Shown piece by piece: positions 12,875-21,187 of a stretch of DNA of 64,000 nucleotides (positions are counted from its first letter, which is position 1; each line of letters opens with the position of its first letter). The stretch is from an uncultured Bacteroidales bacterium (GTDB lineage Bacteria > Bacteroidota > Bacteroidia > Bacteroidales > Paludibacteraceae): assembly GCA_946403315.1 (NCBI GenBank), contig CAMIZK010000002.1, positions 1 to 64,000 on the forward strand, written 5' to 3'. The notes beneath the pieces were generated by a model. It searched no databases, was not told where the DNA came from, and saw only the letters and a list, made by a program, of their open reading frames with translations. The position numbers and the translations under genes were made by a program.

Positions 12875-13522
12875 CTATAGTGTGGGGTAGCAATGCGTAA
12901 CTTGTGAACCCCTGCAAAGCCGACGCTCGCAGGGTGTAGATGTCTGCCGGTACAGCAAAGGAATGTGCTCCACATCGGAAGGAGCGGTAGAGTGCTCCCA
13001 GTTGGCAAAGAGTATTTCTTTGCTTGTGCCATCGGCAGTAGCAGACGTGAAACGGCAGTTGCAGGCTTCCTTGCGGAGCATGGTGGTGATGCGTGTGCCA
13101 TCCTTGGAAAGAATGATGAGCGTGACACAGAAGCCGAAGTGTTTGAAATCGAGGCAAGCGCCGAGGAAATAATCCGCCATGTTGTTCTCAAAGAAGAAAT
13201 CGGTGATTTGCTTCTTGACATCGGCGGTACACTCGCAGGTATCGTACTGGAGACCTTGACCGTAGCACACTTCGGCGTTCCACTGTTGGCAGGTGGTCAG
13301 GGTCTCGTCGGCTTCAATCTTCTTGAGGACGTTGTAGGGCATGAGGCTGTCCGCTCCCCAAGGGATGTACTGGGTATGGTCATCCAGCTGGATAGGCGAA
13401 ATCTCGCCATCCTCTTTGAAGAGTGTGGTGGTGTCGGTGACAAAGATTGCCCGGGCTTTGAGTTGTGGTATATCTACCACGGAGTCAAAAATAAAATCCA
13501 TATCTTGCAAATTTTGCTGCAA
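12875..13522 (-). pseudogene. Truncated prophage portal-like protein remnant
   Basis: QYIPWGADSLMPYNVLKKIEADETLTTCQQWNAEVCYGQGLQY resembles portal N-termini of Bacteroidales prophages; ORF is short and ends abruptly, possible frameshift continuation in ORF 12775..13221. Confidence 0.5.
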
Positions 13523-13636
13523 AGATATGAATTTATGCGCGGGCGTGAAAAGACACAGTCAGACACAGGAACAGCAGAGGACTAGGTAGTCTGGTGCAGC
13601 GCGGTAATCTTTCACGTGACGTCCCACATAGTTCAA

Positions 13637-14512
13637 TCAAACATATATCACATATACATTCTCTTTATCTAATTCTGCAGGAGAGGTGTAGAGTTTGACG
13701 TCCTCCCTTTTCTTGATGATTTTCTCCATACTTTCTTGTGCATGCTCACAATCGAGAATAACCATAAATTTATAATAATCAGCAATATCTTTGATAGGCT
13801 GCTTTTTTTTCTTCCCATCTAACAGATGCTCAATATCTTTAATGATTCCTCTTTCCTGTGCCGCACCAAATGACGTTTCGTTAACGGGGATATTGCATTT
13901 TACTTCAGCAATGATTTTCTTGTCTCCAACGTACTTCACATCATATCCATTAGCATTGGCATGTTGCTTGTCTACTATTTTTCCTATACCAACTTTTTCT
14001 TTACTATCGATGAATCCGTCTTGATAGAGTTTTAGCACAAACGAATCCGTTGCACGCAATGTAATCATATTATTGATGCAACTGAGCAGTTTCTTAAGGT
14101 CAATCAATTGTTCATTAGATAGTTTAGAATATAGGTCTTCTATTCCTAATTGCGCAAAGAATTGATTGAACTGCTCTTTCAAGTCCTTTTCTCTATTATA
14201 TTCCAGAGATGCCAGAATGGATTGACGCACAATAGGTGTAGCAAACGAGATGAAGGGAGTATCCTCTGTCGGCTCATATTTCTCTGCCGCATTAGCAAGT
14301 CCTACTCTTCCGGCATTTATTAGTTCATCTAGAGAAAGTCCTTTATCCTGGTATTGTGCAGCCAACGAAACTACAAAACGCATATTGGCACGCACGAGTT
14401 GTTCTAATGCGGTTCCATCGTTATTATGGACACGATTGATGAGTTCTTTCTCTTCCTGCTTAGACAAAAGAGGTTCATTCCCTATCTCTTGAAGGATATT
14501 ATCTATATTCAT
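13637..14512 (-). CDS. Sigma-70 region 1.2-2 domain fused to a PD-(D/E)XK nuclease-like domain
   Basis: N-term ILQEIGNEPLLSKQEEKELINRVHNNDGTALEQLVRANMRFVVSLAAQYQDKGLSLDELINAGRVGLANAAEKYEP...FISFATPIVRQSILASL; C-term NGYDVKYVGDKKIIAEVKCNIPV...FGAAQERGIIKDIEHLL. Confidence 0.8.
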   Translation of the reverse strand: MNIDNILQEIGNEPLLSKQEEKELINRVHNNDGTALEQLVRANMRFVVSLAAQYQDKGLSLDELINAGRVGLANAAEKYEPTEDTPFISFATPIVRQSILASLEYNREKDLKEQFNQFFAQLGIEDLYSKLSNEQLIDLKKLLSCINNMITLRATDSFVLKLYQDGFIDSKEKVGIGKIVDKQHANANGYDVKYVGDKKIIAEVKCNIPVNETSFGAAQERGIIKDIEHLLDGKKKKQPIKDIADYYKFMVILDCEHAQESMEKIIKKREDVKLYTSPAELDKENVYVIYV

Positions 14513-15102
14513 AATTTAATGCCAAATTCGTTTTCTAATTCTTTCCACGAACGATCCATGTGCTCACCGAGGAATTGTTTGTATTGTTCATCCAAATTGC
14601 CTACCCAAGTGAAGTTGTCTGCTGGATTGTAGATTGCTTTCATCTTCTCAACATTCTTCGAAGTCCATGTGATAAATACTGAGCAATCTTCCTGCGTGTC
14701 CTTTAAGGTATTAAACAACAAGTTGCGCACATATAGCGGGTTGTCGTGGATCGAATCTTCCATGGGAATTTCGGTAATGTTTTCAACCACAATAATAGGT
14801 CTTGGAGCTAATGGCGATATCTCAATGGAATCGAGCCATCCTTTAGCGTCTCCTTTGCAGAGTTTAGCGCAATCAATGTGGTAGATAGGTCTGTTTAGAT
14901 GCTCCTGAAGCGAGTTGGTAAAGCACTCTTTCTTCTTCGTCATCTCACGCAGTTTCTTTGTTAAATGTGCCGCTTCAACGACCATTAGATGTCCCCGAAG
15001 TCCCATCGCATAAAATAGCTCTTCCAATACTTGCTCTTTCACATATGCGTCCATTTCTTTGAAACGGTCCCGAGCAATTGTTGTGTCATTGTCTTGTATC
15101 AT
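14509..15102 (-). CDS. Degenerate AAA+-like protein, operon partner of the sigma/nuclease fusion
   Basis: 4-bp start/stop overlap with the downstream gene; GHLMVVEAAHLTKKLREM...LNRPIYHIDCAKL, RPIIVVENITEIP, DCSVFITWTSKNVEKM follow the order Walker A position/strand 2/Walker B/sensor 1 but lack canonical GxxxxGKT and DE. Confidence 0.55.
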   Translation of the reverse strand: MIQDNDTTIARDRFKEMDAYVKEQVLEELFYAMGLRGHLMVVEAAHLTKKLREMTKKKECFTNSLQEHLNRPIYHIDCAKLCKGDAKGWLDSIEISPLAPRPIIVVENITEIPMEDSIHDNPLYVRNLLFNTLKDTQEDCSVFITWTSKNVEKMKAIYNPADNFTWVGNLDEQYKQFLGEHMDRSWKELENEFGIKL

Positions 15103-15243
15103 AACCCTATATGTTTATAATTACAACTCTATATAGAAAGTTTTTCAAAATCTTTAGTGTTTTTCATGTCTTTTTGTAGAGTATAGCGGACTCGAAAGTA
15201 AAAAAATCAATGAACTAATACTCCAAACTAATACTTTGCGCTG

Positions 15244-15275
15244 CAAAATTACTCAAAAAATTTGGATTACGCAAA
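15244..15275 (-). promoter_or_regulatory. Bacteroidetes housekeeping promoter for the 15102-13637 operon
   Basis: Minus strand TTTG-N20-TAATTTTG (plus caaaatta 15244-15251, caaa 15272-15275). Confidence 0.7.
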
Positions 15276-15353
15276 TTTTTTTGGCATGAAATGCAAATGA
15301 AATGAATTTTGCAAGCGAAAATGAAACGGAAAAGCAAGGCAAAATAAAAAAAA

Positions 15354-15379
15354 CCTCCCAAGTTTTGAGGCTTGGGAGG
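15354..15379 (-). terminator. Rho-independent terminator-like hairpin
   Basis: CCTCCCAAG/CTTGGGAGG perfect 9-bp stem with 8-nt loop, followed on the minus strand by a T-rich tract (plus aaaataaaaaaaa to its left). Confidence 0.65.
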
Positions 15380-15799
15380 GGGCATGTGGGACCTTGCTGA
15401 AAGTTTGCCAACTTCATTATATCACATACAAAAAGTTTGCCGAGGTGCTATAAGAATACCTCCAGACCGTTGATTTTCGAGATGCAGACATCGCGGACAG
15501 TGCAGATTTCTTTAATCGGGTGCAAAGGTACGAAAAATATTTGATATATGCAAATATTGGTGGGATTTTTTGCAGAAATCATCGGATAACATCCGATACA
15601 ATGAACGACGAAGAAAGCCCGATTCAATCGGGCACAAAAGAAGAAAGACATTATTGCCGATACAAAGCGAATTGTGCCGATTGTTATGGGAGTTTGAAAT
15701 TAACAGGCAAGGCGTATCTCACATCTAAGTAGCACGATTTCGCTTTGCATTCCCATTTCGGCATAGAGCGAATTACGCGGATTGAATTTTTGTGAAGAT

Positions 15800-16489
15800 C
15801 TATGGCTCTCTTTTCGTATAGGTAAAATGGAAGGGCTTTTTGTCGGATGAGAACATGCGGTTGTTGAGGGCGAGGACAAGCTGAACGTCAAAATAGACCG
15901 GCAGTCTGGTGCCGTTTTTAGTGACAATATCTATTTTGTCACAGAGAGACGAAGTTAATGTCTGTCCTTCCGGATCCACTTGCATCACATACCACATAAT
16001 CGTGTACTCGTCATCTACACACACCACATGTAACGCAGTCTTTTCACTCCGGGCATCGCCCGTAGCGTAGATAGCATCAACGAGTCGGGCATACTGCCAG
16101 TAACAGGCATGGGTAGTTATGGTGTCATGCGCGTGATATGCCAAGGTAAAACGCGTAAGTAACGTCCCCAGATTTAAAGGCGAAGTAGCCAAAACTGAGT
16201 CCACGTATAAAATTGCATCCTCATTCCCTTTCGTTTCGGTAATAGCGTTCAACCGCCTGTTGTCTAATCCATTGGACGGATTTCCATAAAACGCCGATCC
16301 GTAATAGACGGCCTGCAGGTCAACGATAGATAGCGTGGTGTCCTGCGCTTGGAAACGGCTGAGCAAGGAATCATACTGTGCTTGCCCCATGTTTTGGATC
16401 CCTTCATAATCCGGAAGGAGAAACGCTTCTTGAGCGAATCCCGCGCTGCTTAACACGCAAGCGAGGAGAATAGATAATACGTGTTTCAT
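15800..16489 (-). CDS. DUF4919-like secreted protein
   Basis: Signal peptide MKHVLSILLACVLSSAGFAQE; YDSLLSRFQAQDTTLSIVDLQAVYYGSAFYG. Confidence 0.7.
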   Translation of the reverse strand: MKHVLSILLACVLSSAGFAQEAFLLPDYEGIQNMGQAQYDSLLSRFQAQDTTLSIVDLQAVYYGSAFYGNPSNGLDNRRLNAITETKGNEDAILYVDSVLATSPLNLGTLLTRFTLAYHAHDTITTHACYWQYARLVDAIYATGDARSEKTALHVVCVDDEYTIMWYVMQVDPEGQTLTSSLCDKIDIVTKNGTRLPVYFDVQLVLALNNRMFSSDKKPFHFTYTKREP

Positions 16490-16591
16490 AAGGATGACTT
16501 TTAATTTTCGGGTACAAAGGTACAAAAAAGTTGGCAAATATGCAAATTCTGTTGACAAAAATCATAAAATATTCACTTTTATTCGGAAAAA

Positions 16592-16623
16592 TTTGTATAT
16601 ATACAAAAAAAGTTGTAACTTTG
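16592..16623 (+). promoter_or_regulatory. Promoter upstream of mdh
   Basis: TTTG (16592-16595)-N20-TAACTTTG (16616-16623). Confidence 0.7.
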
Positions 16624-16699
16624 TCCGCTTTTTTAGTCCGAGGGACGTTAAGTTGTTAAATTGTTAAATCGTTAAAACATTAAAAATATATTTACAATC

Positions 16700-17641
16700 A
16701 TGAGTAAAGTAACTGTTGTTGGCGCAGGTAACGTAGGTGCTACGTGCGCAAATGTATTGGCCGTAAATGAGGTGGCTAATGAAGTATGTCTGATTGATAT
16801 CAAGGAGGGTTTTGCAGAGGGCAAGGCCATGGATATCATGCAAACCGCTCAGTTGATGGGTTTTGATACGGTAGTAGAGGGTGTGACGAATGACTACTCG
16901 AAGACCAGCGGTTCGGACGTTGTTATTATTACTTCGGGTCTGCCGCGTAAGCCGGGTATGACGCGTGAGGAGCTGATCGGTGTGAACGCAGGTATCGTGA
17001 AGAGTGTTTGCGACCAGGTACTGAAATACAGCCCGAACGCTATCCTCGTTGTTGTTTCCAACCCGATGGATACGATGGCTTATCTGACGCTTCACGCTCT
17101 CGGTCTGCCGCGTAACCGCGTGATCGGTATGGGTGGTGCTCTCGACAGCGCACGTCTGAAATACTTCCTGAGCCAGGCTCTGAAGTGCAACGCCAACGAT
17201 GTGGACGGTTTCGTTATCGGTGGTCACGGCGACACGACGATGATCCCTCTGACCAGCTACACGACCTACAAAGGTATCAACGTATCCGAGTTCCTCAGCG
17301 CAGAGGAGTTGGAGAACGTCGTTAAATCGACCATGGTAGGCGGTGCTACTCTCACCGGTCTGCTTGGTACTTCCGCTTGGATGGCTCCGGGTGCAGCAGC
17401 TGCTTCGGTTGCAGAGGCTATCATCAAGGACCAGAAGAAGATGATCCCGTGTTCCGCAGCCCTCGAAGGCGAGTACGGCATGAAGGATATCACGATCGGT
17501 GTTCCGTGTATCATTGGTAAGAACGGTATTGAGAAGATCTTGGAGTTGAATATTAGTGAAGAGGAGCGTGCTAAACTGCACGAGTCGGAAGCTGCCGTTC
17601 GTAAGACAACCGCTATTTTGAAAGAATTAAACGTCCTCTAA
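16700..17641 (+). CDS. mdh: Malate dehydrogenase
   Basis: KVTVVGAGNVGATCANVLA; VIITSGLPRKPGMTREELI; VSNPMDTMAYL; GGHGDTTMIPL. Confidence 0.97.
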   Translation: MSKVTVVGAGNVGATCANVLAVNEVANEVCLIDIKEGFAEGKAMDIMQTAQLMGFDTVVEGVTNDYSKTSGSDVVIITSGLPRKPGMTREELIGVNAGIVKSVCDQVLKYSPNAILVVVSNPMDTMAYLTLHALGLPRNRVIGMGGALDSARLKYFLSQALKCNANDVDGFVIGGHGDTTMIPLTSYTTYKGINVSEFLSAEELENVVKSTMVGGATLTGLLGTSAWMAPGAAAASVAEAIIKDQKKMIPCSAALEGEYGMKDITIGVPCIIGKNGIEKILELNISEEERAKLHESEAAVRKTTAILKELNVL

Positions 17642-17642
17642 T

Positions 17643-18827
17643 ATGGATTTATTTGATAAATGCGACCATTTTGAGACCCTCAAAGTTGTTCGCAACTTAG
17701 GAATCTATCCGTATTTCCACGAGTTGGAGAGCCGTCAAGCCCCTGTGGTGAAGATGGAGAACCACCGCGTGATCATGCTCGGTTCGAATAACTACCTCGG
17801 CTTCACAGAGAACGAGGCAGTTATCAAAGCCGGTCATGAGGCACTGGATAAATACGGAACAGGTGTGAGCGGCAGTCGTTTCCTGAACGGAACGCTGGAT
17901 CTGCACCTGCAGTTGGAACGCGAGATAGCTGCCTTCACGGGATACGAGGAGTGTATGACCGTCTCGACGGGTTTTCAAACGAACCTCGCTATCATCTCCG
18001 CCATTTGCGGTAAGGACGATTATATCCTGAATGACCGTGAGAACCACGCATCGATCTATGACGCTTGCCGTCTGAGTTATGCGAAGGTGCTGCGTTACCG
18101 TCACTCCGACATGGAGGACCTGGAGCGTCAACTCAAGTCCATTCCGGAGACAGCCGGCAAACTGATCATCACCGACGGTGTGTTCTCCATGCGCGGTGAC
18201 ATCTGTAAGTTACCGGAGATCTGCGCGTTGGCGAAGAAATACAACGCACGGGTGATGGTGGATGACGCACACGGTTTCGGTGTTCTCGGCCCCGGTGGTC
18301 GCGGTACAGCGGCGCATTTCGGTCTGACCGACAAGGTGGATATCACGATGCTGACCTTCTCGAAATCCCTGGCTTCGATCGGAGGATGTATGCTGACGAG
18401 TCACCGCGTAGCCGATTGGTTACGTCATGTATCCCGTCCGTTCATCTTCTCGGCATCCATCACGCCTTGTTCGGCTGCAACAGCTTTGGAGGCACTGCAT
18501 CAACTGATCAAAGACCCTGAGCGTCCGACACGTCTGATGAACATCGCCAAGTACTTCCAGAAATCGCTGTTAGCGAACGGGGTGAAGATCATCGAGGCGC
18601 CGACGCCGATCGTACCGATCTTTACGTACAAGACGCTGGATACGCTGTACTTCGGCAAGAAGATGTTCGACGAGGGTGTTTATGTCAACCCGGTGATTGC
18701 GCCGGCATGCGTCGAAGGCGAGTGCCTGCTGCGTACCACTTTGATGGCTACCCACACCGAACCGGTCATCGACGAGGCCGTTCAAATCATTGCACGTGTA
18801 CTCCATGAGGGTGCACCCGAGATGTAA
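17643..18827 (+). CDS. Alpha-oxoamine synthase family PLP enzyme, probable serine palmitoyltransferase
   Basis: GSNNYLGFTENEAVIKAGHEALDKYGTGVSGSRFLNGTLDLHLQLE; DDAHGFGVLGPGGRGTAAHF; TFSKSLASIGGC lysine motif. Confidence 0.85.
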   Translation: MDLFDKCDHFETLKVVRNLGIYPYFHELESRQAPVVKMENHRVIMLGSNNYLGFTENEAVIKAGHEALDKYGTGVSGSRFLNGTLDLHLQLEREIAAFTGYEECMTVSTGFQTNLAIISAICGKDDYILNDRENHASIYDACRLSYAKVLRYRHSDMEDLERQLKSIPETAGKLIITDGVFSMRGDICKLPEICALAKKYNARVMVDDAHGFGVLGPGGRGTAAHFGLTDKVDITMLTFSKSLASIGGCMLTSHRVADWLRHVSRPFIFSASITPCSAATALEALHQLIKDPERPTRLMNIAKYFQKSLLANGVKIIEAPTPIVPIFTYKTLDTLYFGKKMFDEGVYVNPVIAPACVEGECLLRTTLMATHTEPVIDEAVQIIARVLHEGAPEM

Positions 18828-18828
18828 T

Positions 18829-19611
18829 ATGAAGACTTTAGTCATTTCCGGCGGTAGTTCGGGTATAGGAAAAGCGACAGCCATGCTCTTTGCGGAGCGT
18901 GGCTGGCGTGTCTTTGAACTCAGCCGTCACGGTCAGTCGCAGGATAACATCACCCATGTGGACTGCGACGTGTGTTCCGAAGAGAGTTGTAAGAAGGCGA
19001 TTTCAGAAGTACTCAAACAGACGGACGTCATCGACGTGGTGATCTCCAATGCCGGTTACGGTATCTCCGGAGCGGTGGAGTTCTCCGACATGAAAGCTGT
19101 AGAGCACCAGATGGATGTCAACTTCCTCGGCGCCGTTCGTTTCACGCAAGCCATCCTACCGCACTTACGTCAACAGAAACACGGACGGATCATCTACACC
19201 AGTTCGGTAGCGGCTATCTTAGCCGTTCCCTATCAGTCCTTTTATTCGGCTTCCAAAGCGGCTATCAACGCGTTCGCTCTGGCACTTGCCAACGAAGTGC
19301 GTGAGTTCAACATCAGCGTCAGCGTCATGATGCCGGGTGATGTCCGTACCGGTTTCACCGATGCACGGGATAAGTCCACTGCCGGAGAAGAAGTCTATCA
19401 GCATGCCAACAAAGCCATCAAGACGATGGAACGCGATGAACGGGGAGGGATGAAACCGATACAGATGGCGAAACTATTCTATCATATCGCTACCTGCTGC
19501 AGTCCCCGTCCTCAATACGTAGGCGGTTTCCCATACCGCATCCTCTGCTTCCTGGATCGCCGGTTACCTAAACGGCTCGTCAATTGGATCGAGCACAAAG
19601 TATATAGCTAA
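18829..19611 (+). CDS. Short-chain dehydrogenase/reductase
   Basis: LVISGGSSGIGKATAMLFAERGW; ISNAGYG; SSVAAILAVPYQSFYSASKAAI (Ser-Tyr-Lys). Confidence 0.93.
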   Translation: MKTLVISGGSSGIGKATAMLFAERGWRVFELSRHGQSQDNITHVDCDVCSEESCKKAISEVLKQTDVIDVVISNAGYGISGAVEFSDMKAVEHQMDVNFLGAVRFTQAILPHLRQQKHGRIIYTSSVAAILAVPYQSFYSASKAAINAFALALANEVREFNISVSVMMPGDVRTGFTDARDKSTAGEEVYQHANKAIKTMERDERGGMKPIQMAKLFYHIATCCSPRPQYVGGFPYRILCFLDRRLPKRLVNWIEHKVYS

Positions 19612-19633
19612 CGCTTTAACAGTTTAACGAACG

Positions 19634-20521
19634 ATGCGAAGCATCCGTATCATATCTCCTTCGGGAGCGATAGACCCTGTCTATATCGACGGGGCAACGG
19701 TCCGTTTGCAGTCCTGGGGATTCACCGTGACGGAGGGTCGTCATGCGCGTAACCGTTGGGGACGCTTTGCGGGTACGGATGAGGAACGGCTGTCGGACCT
19801 CGTGGAAGCATTGCAAGATCCGTCCGTCGATGCGATCCTTTGTGCACGTGGCGGATACGGTCTGCAACGGATCATCGACCGTGTTCCGGCAATCACCAAG
19901 CCTATCATCGGTTTCAGCGACATCACGGCATTGCATCAGTGGTCAGCCATCAGCGGTCAGACCTCCGTACACGGCATCATGTGCAAACATATCGCTACCT
20001 TACCGGAAGACAGCGAACCGATACAGGCGCTGCGCCGTCTGCTGGCAGGTGAATCGGTGCAATACACCTGGGAAACTCATCCGCTTAATAATCCCGGTCA
20101 TGCCTGTGCGCCGATCATTGGCGGAAACCTTTCCGTCTTATACGGCTTGCAAGGCACTCCTTTCAGTCTGAACAAACAGAGTTACCTCTTCCCTATCCTG
20201 CTCATCGAAGATATCTCCGAACGCCATTATCATATCGACCGCATGATGCGTAACCTGCGCATGAGCGGTGTGCTGGCGCATCTGAGTGGTCTCGTAGTCG
20301 GACAGTTCAGTGACTGCGAAGATGATCCGCTGATGCAACAAACCGTCTATGAGACAATAAAAGAGGTAGTCGCAGACTACGACTACCCCGTTCTTTTCAA
20401 TGCCCCCATCGGGCATGTGGAACATAATGTGCCTTTACTTCTTAATCGTCACGCGACCATCGACAGCGGCACGAACAGTGTCCTGCTTACGCACGGCCTC
20501 AATATAGATGTCGCGGATTAA
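19634..20521 (+). CDS. LD-carboxypeptidase (peptidase S66)
   Basis: ISPSGAIDPVYIDGA; AILCARGGYGLQRI; KPIIGFSDITALHQWSAISGQTSVHG; GGNLSVLYGLQGTP. Confidence 0.9.
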   Translation: MRSIRIISPSGAIDPVYIDGATVRLQSWGFTVTEGRHARNRWGRFAGTDEERLSDLVEALQDPSVDAILCARGGYGLQRIIDRVPAITKPIIGFSDITALHQWSAISGQTSVHGIMCKHIATLPEDSEPIQALRRLLAGESVQYTWETHPLNNPGHACAPIIGGNLSVLYGLQGTPFSLNKQSYLFPILLIEDISERHYHIDRMMRNLRMSGVLAHLSGLVVGQFSDCEDDPLMQQTVYETIKEVVADYDYPVLFNAPIGHVEHNVPLLLNRHATIDSGTNSVLLTHGLNIDVAD

Positions 20522-21187
20522 AAGGCCGCTGTCCCACAAACTGTCATTGCGTGTCAACGCAACCATCCCGTCTTTTCCTTTGGACAGATAATTGCTGGTA
20601 GCGATCGTATAGTCCGCTTCCGGATCCACATTCTTACCGCCTACCTTCAGATCGGTCAACTGCCGATGATCGATCTTGACGCGTACACCGGCTACGCCGT
20701 GCGCATGCTCTTCCGCCGCAAAACTGGTACGGAACAGATCGATCACATCGGCACCTTTCAGGCGCAGTACTACCATTCGGTTGTTAAACGGCATGGTGCT
20801 GAACACATCCTCCAAGGTAATGGGTTTCTGTCCTGTCCAAGAAGTACGTGCGCCACCGGTGTTCTGCAACGCCATATCGACCGGGAACGGACATACCTCA
20901 CGTGCTTTTTCCAACAGCACGTCTGCCGTCCAGTTTAACATAGGGCACTCGAAACTATCAATCCACATCTCATTGGCTGCATACCCCAACACGATCCCCA
21001 TCTCCGCATCCATGAACGCCTTGGTCGGTGCCAAGTACTCCTCATAGGCCTTGTCACGGGTCGCTTCCGCTGTAATCGAATCCACGGTGATATACTCGGT
21101 GGTATAATCATCCAGTTGATAATGTCTGGAAGGTTGGCAGGACATCCAAATCATACTCACTGCCACAAAGAAAATTACTTTTCGCAT
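20435..21187 (-). CDS. 5'-nucleotidase C-terminal domain lipoprotein
   Basis: Lipobox VSMIWMSC; LNWTADVLLEKARE...DMALQNTGGARTSWTGQKPITLEDVFSTMPFNNRMVVLRLKGADV. Confidence 0.88.
   Translation of the reverse strand: MRKVIFFVAVSMIWMSCQPSRHYQLDDYTTEYITVDSITAEATRDKAYEEYLAPTKAFMDAEMGIVLGYAANEMWIDSFECPMLNWTADVLLEKAREVCPFPVDMALQNTGGARTSWTGQKPITLEDVFSTMPFNNRMVVLRLKGADVIDLFRTSFAAEEHAHGVAGVRVKIDHRQLTDLKVGGKNVDPEADYTIATSNYLSKGKDGMVALTRNDSLWDSGLLIRDIYIEAVRKQDTVRAAVDGRVTIKK

Noticed and set aside
13637-14512. Ordinary alternative sigma factor
   Set aside because: Lacks regions 3 and 4 and the WW melting residues, and the C-terminal half carries an ExK nuclease-like motif instead.
15448-15732. Short ORFs on both strands around 15.5 kb
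   Set aside because: They read through promoter and hairpin sequence (for example ICIYQIFFVPLHP is the promoter box translated) and show no coding character.
11690-16560. Complete prophage or integrative element
   Set aside because: No integrase, terminase, capsid, relaxase or att-like repeats were recognised; only a portal-like fragment remains.
16664-17581. 305-aa minus-strand ORF opposite mdh
   Set aside because: Antisense to a highly conserved malate dehydrogenase; no family features.
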